Source: Acetobacteraceae bacterium (GTDB lineage Bacteria > Pseudomonadota > Alphaproteobacteria > Acetobacterales > Acetobacteraceae). Taken from it: DNA of 14,151 nt. The position numbers were made by a program, and so were the translations under genes. Positions 13,837 through 14,151 of the stretch are shown here, piece by piece. Where the stretch lies: contig JAIYAI010000104.1 in assembly GCA_027489135.1 (NCBI GenBank), forward strand, positions 1-14,151, given 5' to 3'. How positions within the stretch are numbered: position 1 is the stretch's first letter; each line of letters begins with the position of its first letter. The notes beneath the pieces are model-generated. The model worked only from the letters and a program-made list of their open reading frames with translations, made no database searches and was not told the DNA's origin.

Positions 13837-14151
13837 CTACCTGCCCTGCACCCACGCCCGCCCCGCCTGGTCTGCCCCGCTCGGCAACACCCCGCGCGGG
13901 TCGCGCAGCCAGGCCAGCACGTCCTCCGCCACCGCCTCCCGGTTCTCGTCCCGCAGTAGCAGGTGCCAGCCTTCCGGATAGAAGGCGATCCGCGCCGACC
14001 CGTCCCCCGGCACCGTCCCCAGCACCTGCCGCGCCACCCGCACCGGCACGATCCGGTCCTTCGCCCCGAACAGCACCAGCGTCGGCACCACAGCGCCCCC
14101 GGTGCCGCGGCAGCACCCCGGCAACCCCGCCACCGCCGCGTCCATCAGATC
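13837..14151 (-). CDS. Alpha/beta hydrolase (lysophospholipase-like), C-terminal part
   Basis: The C-terminal 104 or so residues of an alpha/beta-hydrolase-fold enzyme; the frame is open to the window edge, so the start and the nucleophile elbow lie outside. VPTLVLFGAKDRIVP carries the probable catalytic Asp, and YPEGWHLLLRDENREAVAED carries the catalytic His with the GWH-x-LLRD pattern typical of lysophospholipase or monoacylglycerol-lipase-like proteins. An internal ATG at 14145 is not a likely start because conserved helix sequence continues through it. The gene converges on vapC with 44 bp between them and no obvious terminator. Confidence 0.85.
   Translation of the reverse strand, partial: DLMDAAVAGLPGCCRGTGGAVVPTLVLFGAKDRIVPVRVARQVLGTVPGDGSARIAFYPEGWHLLLRDENREAVAEDVLAWLRDPRGVLPSGADQAGRAWVQGR

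Overview
The window is very GC-rich, densely coded and typical of an alphaproteobacterium. The miaB-phoH-ybeY-corC order, purF followed by a short-chain dehydrogenase, and a Bug-type (TctC) solute receptor all fit the Acetobacteraceae, most likely a Roseomonas-like genus. That placement is inferred from gene order and base composition, not from a marker search.

Layout. (1) 1-4511, plus strand: the 3' half of purF, an SDR oxidoreductase translationally coupled to it (GTGA overlap), rlmJ (23S rRNA methyltransferase), gpsA (glycerol-3-phosphate dehydrogenase), a TIM-barrel amidohydrolase, and a 59-residue predicted membrane protein. (2) 4533-6935, minus strand: a compact apparent operon read as Bug-type periplasmic receptor, MetE-C-like zinc methyltransferase and DUF4031 protein. 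(3) 7070-7986, plus strand: two cupins divergent from that operon. The first is collinear with manganese hydroxynitrile-lyase cupins. (4) 7987-8270: an intergenic segment framed by a 13-bp direct repeat and filled with closely packed hairpins. (5) 8271-12803, minus strand: the RNA-maturation and envelope operon miaB-phoH-ybeY-corC, with overlapping start and stop codons at its internal junctions, followed by an unrecognised gene where lnt often lies. (6) 13050-13792, plus strand: a VapBC-type toxin-antitoxin pair with its own promoter and operator-like repeats. (7) 13837-14151, minus strand: the C-terminal part of an alpha/beta hydrolase running off the window.

Functionally, most of the window is housekeeping: purine synthesis, rRNA and tRNA modification, rRNA processing and phospholipid precursor supply. 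Accessory genes sit in three places: the Bug/MetE-like/cupin block, the downstream end of the corC operon with its palindromic repeat element, and the toxin-antitoxin pair. I see no CRISPR array, prophage, transposase, tRNA or rRNA. The most unusual material is the repeat-bounded hairpin cluster at 7982-8264 and the neighbouring unknown gene, whose start lies in a 21-bp dyad.
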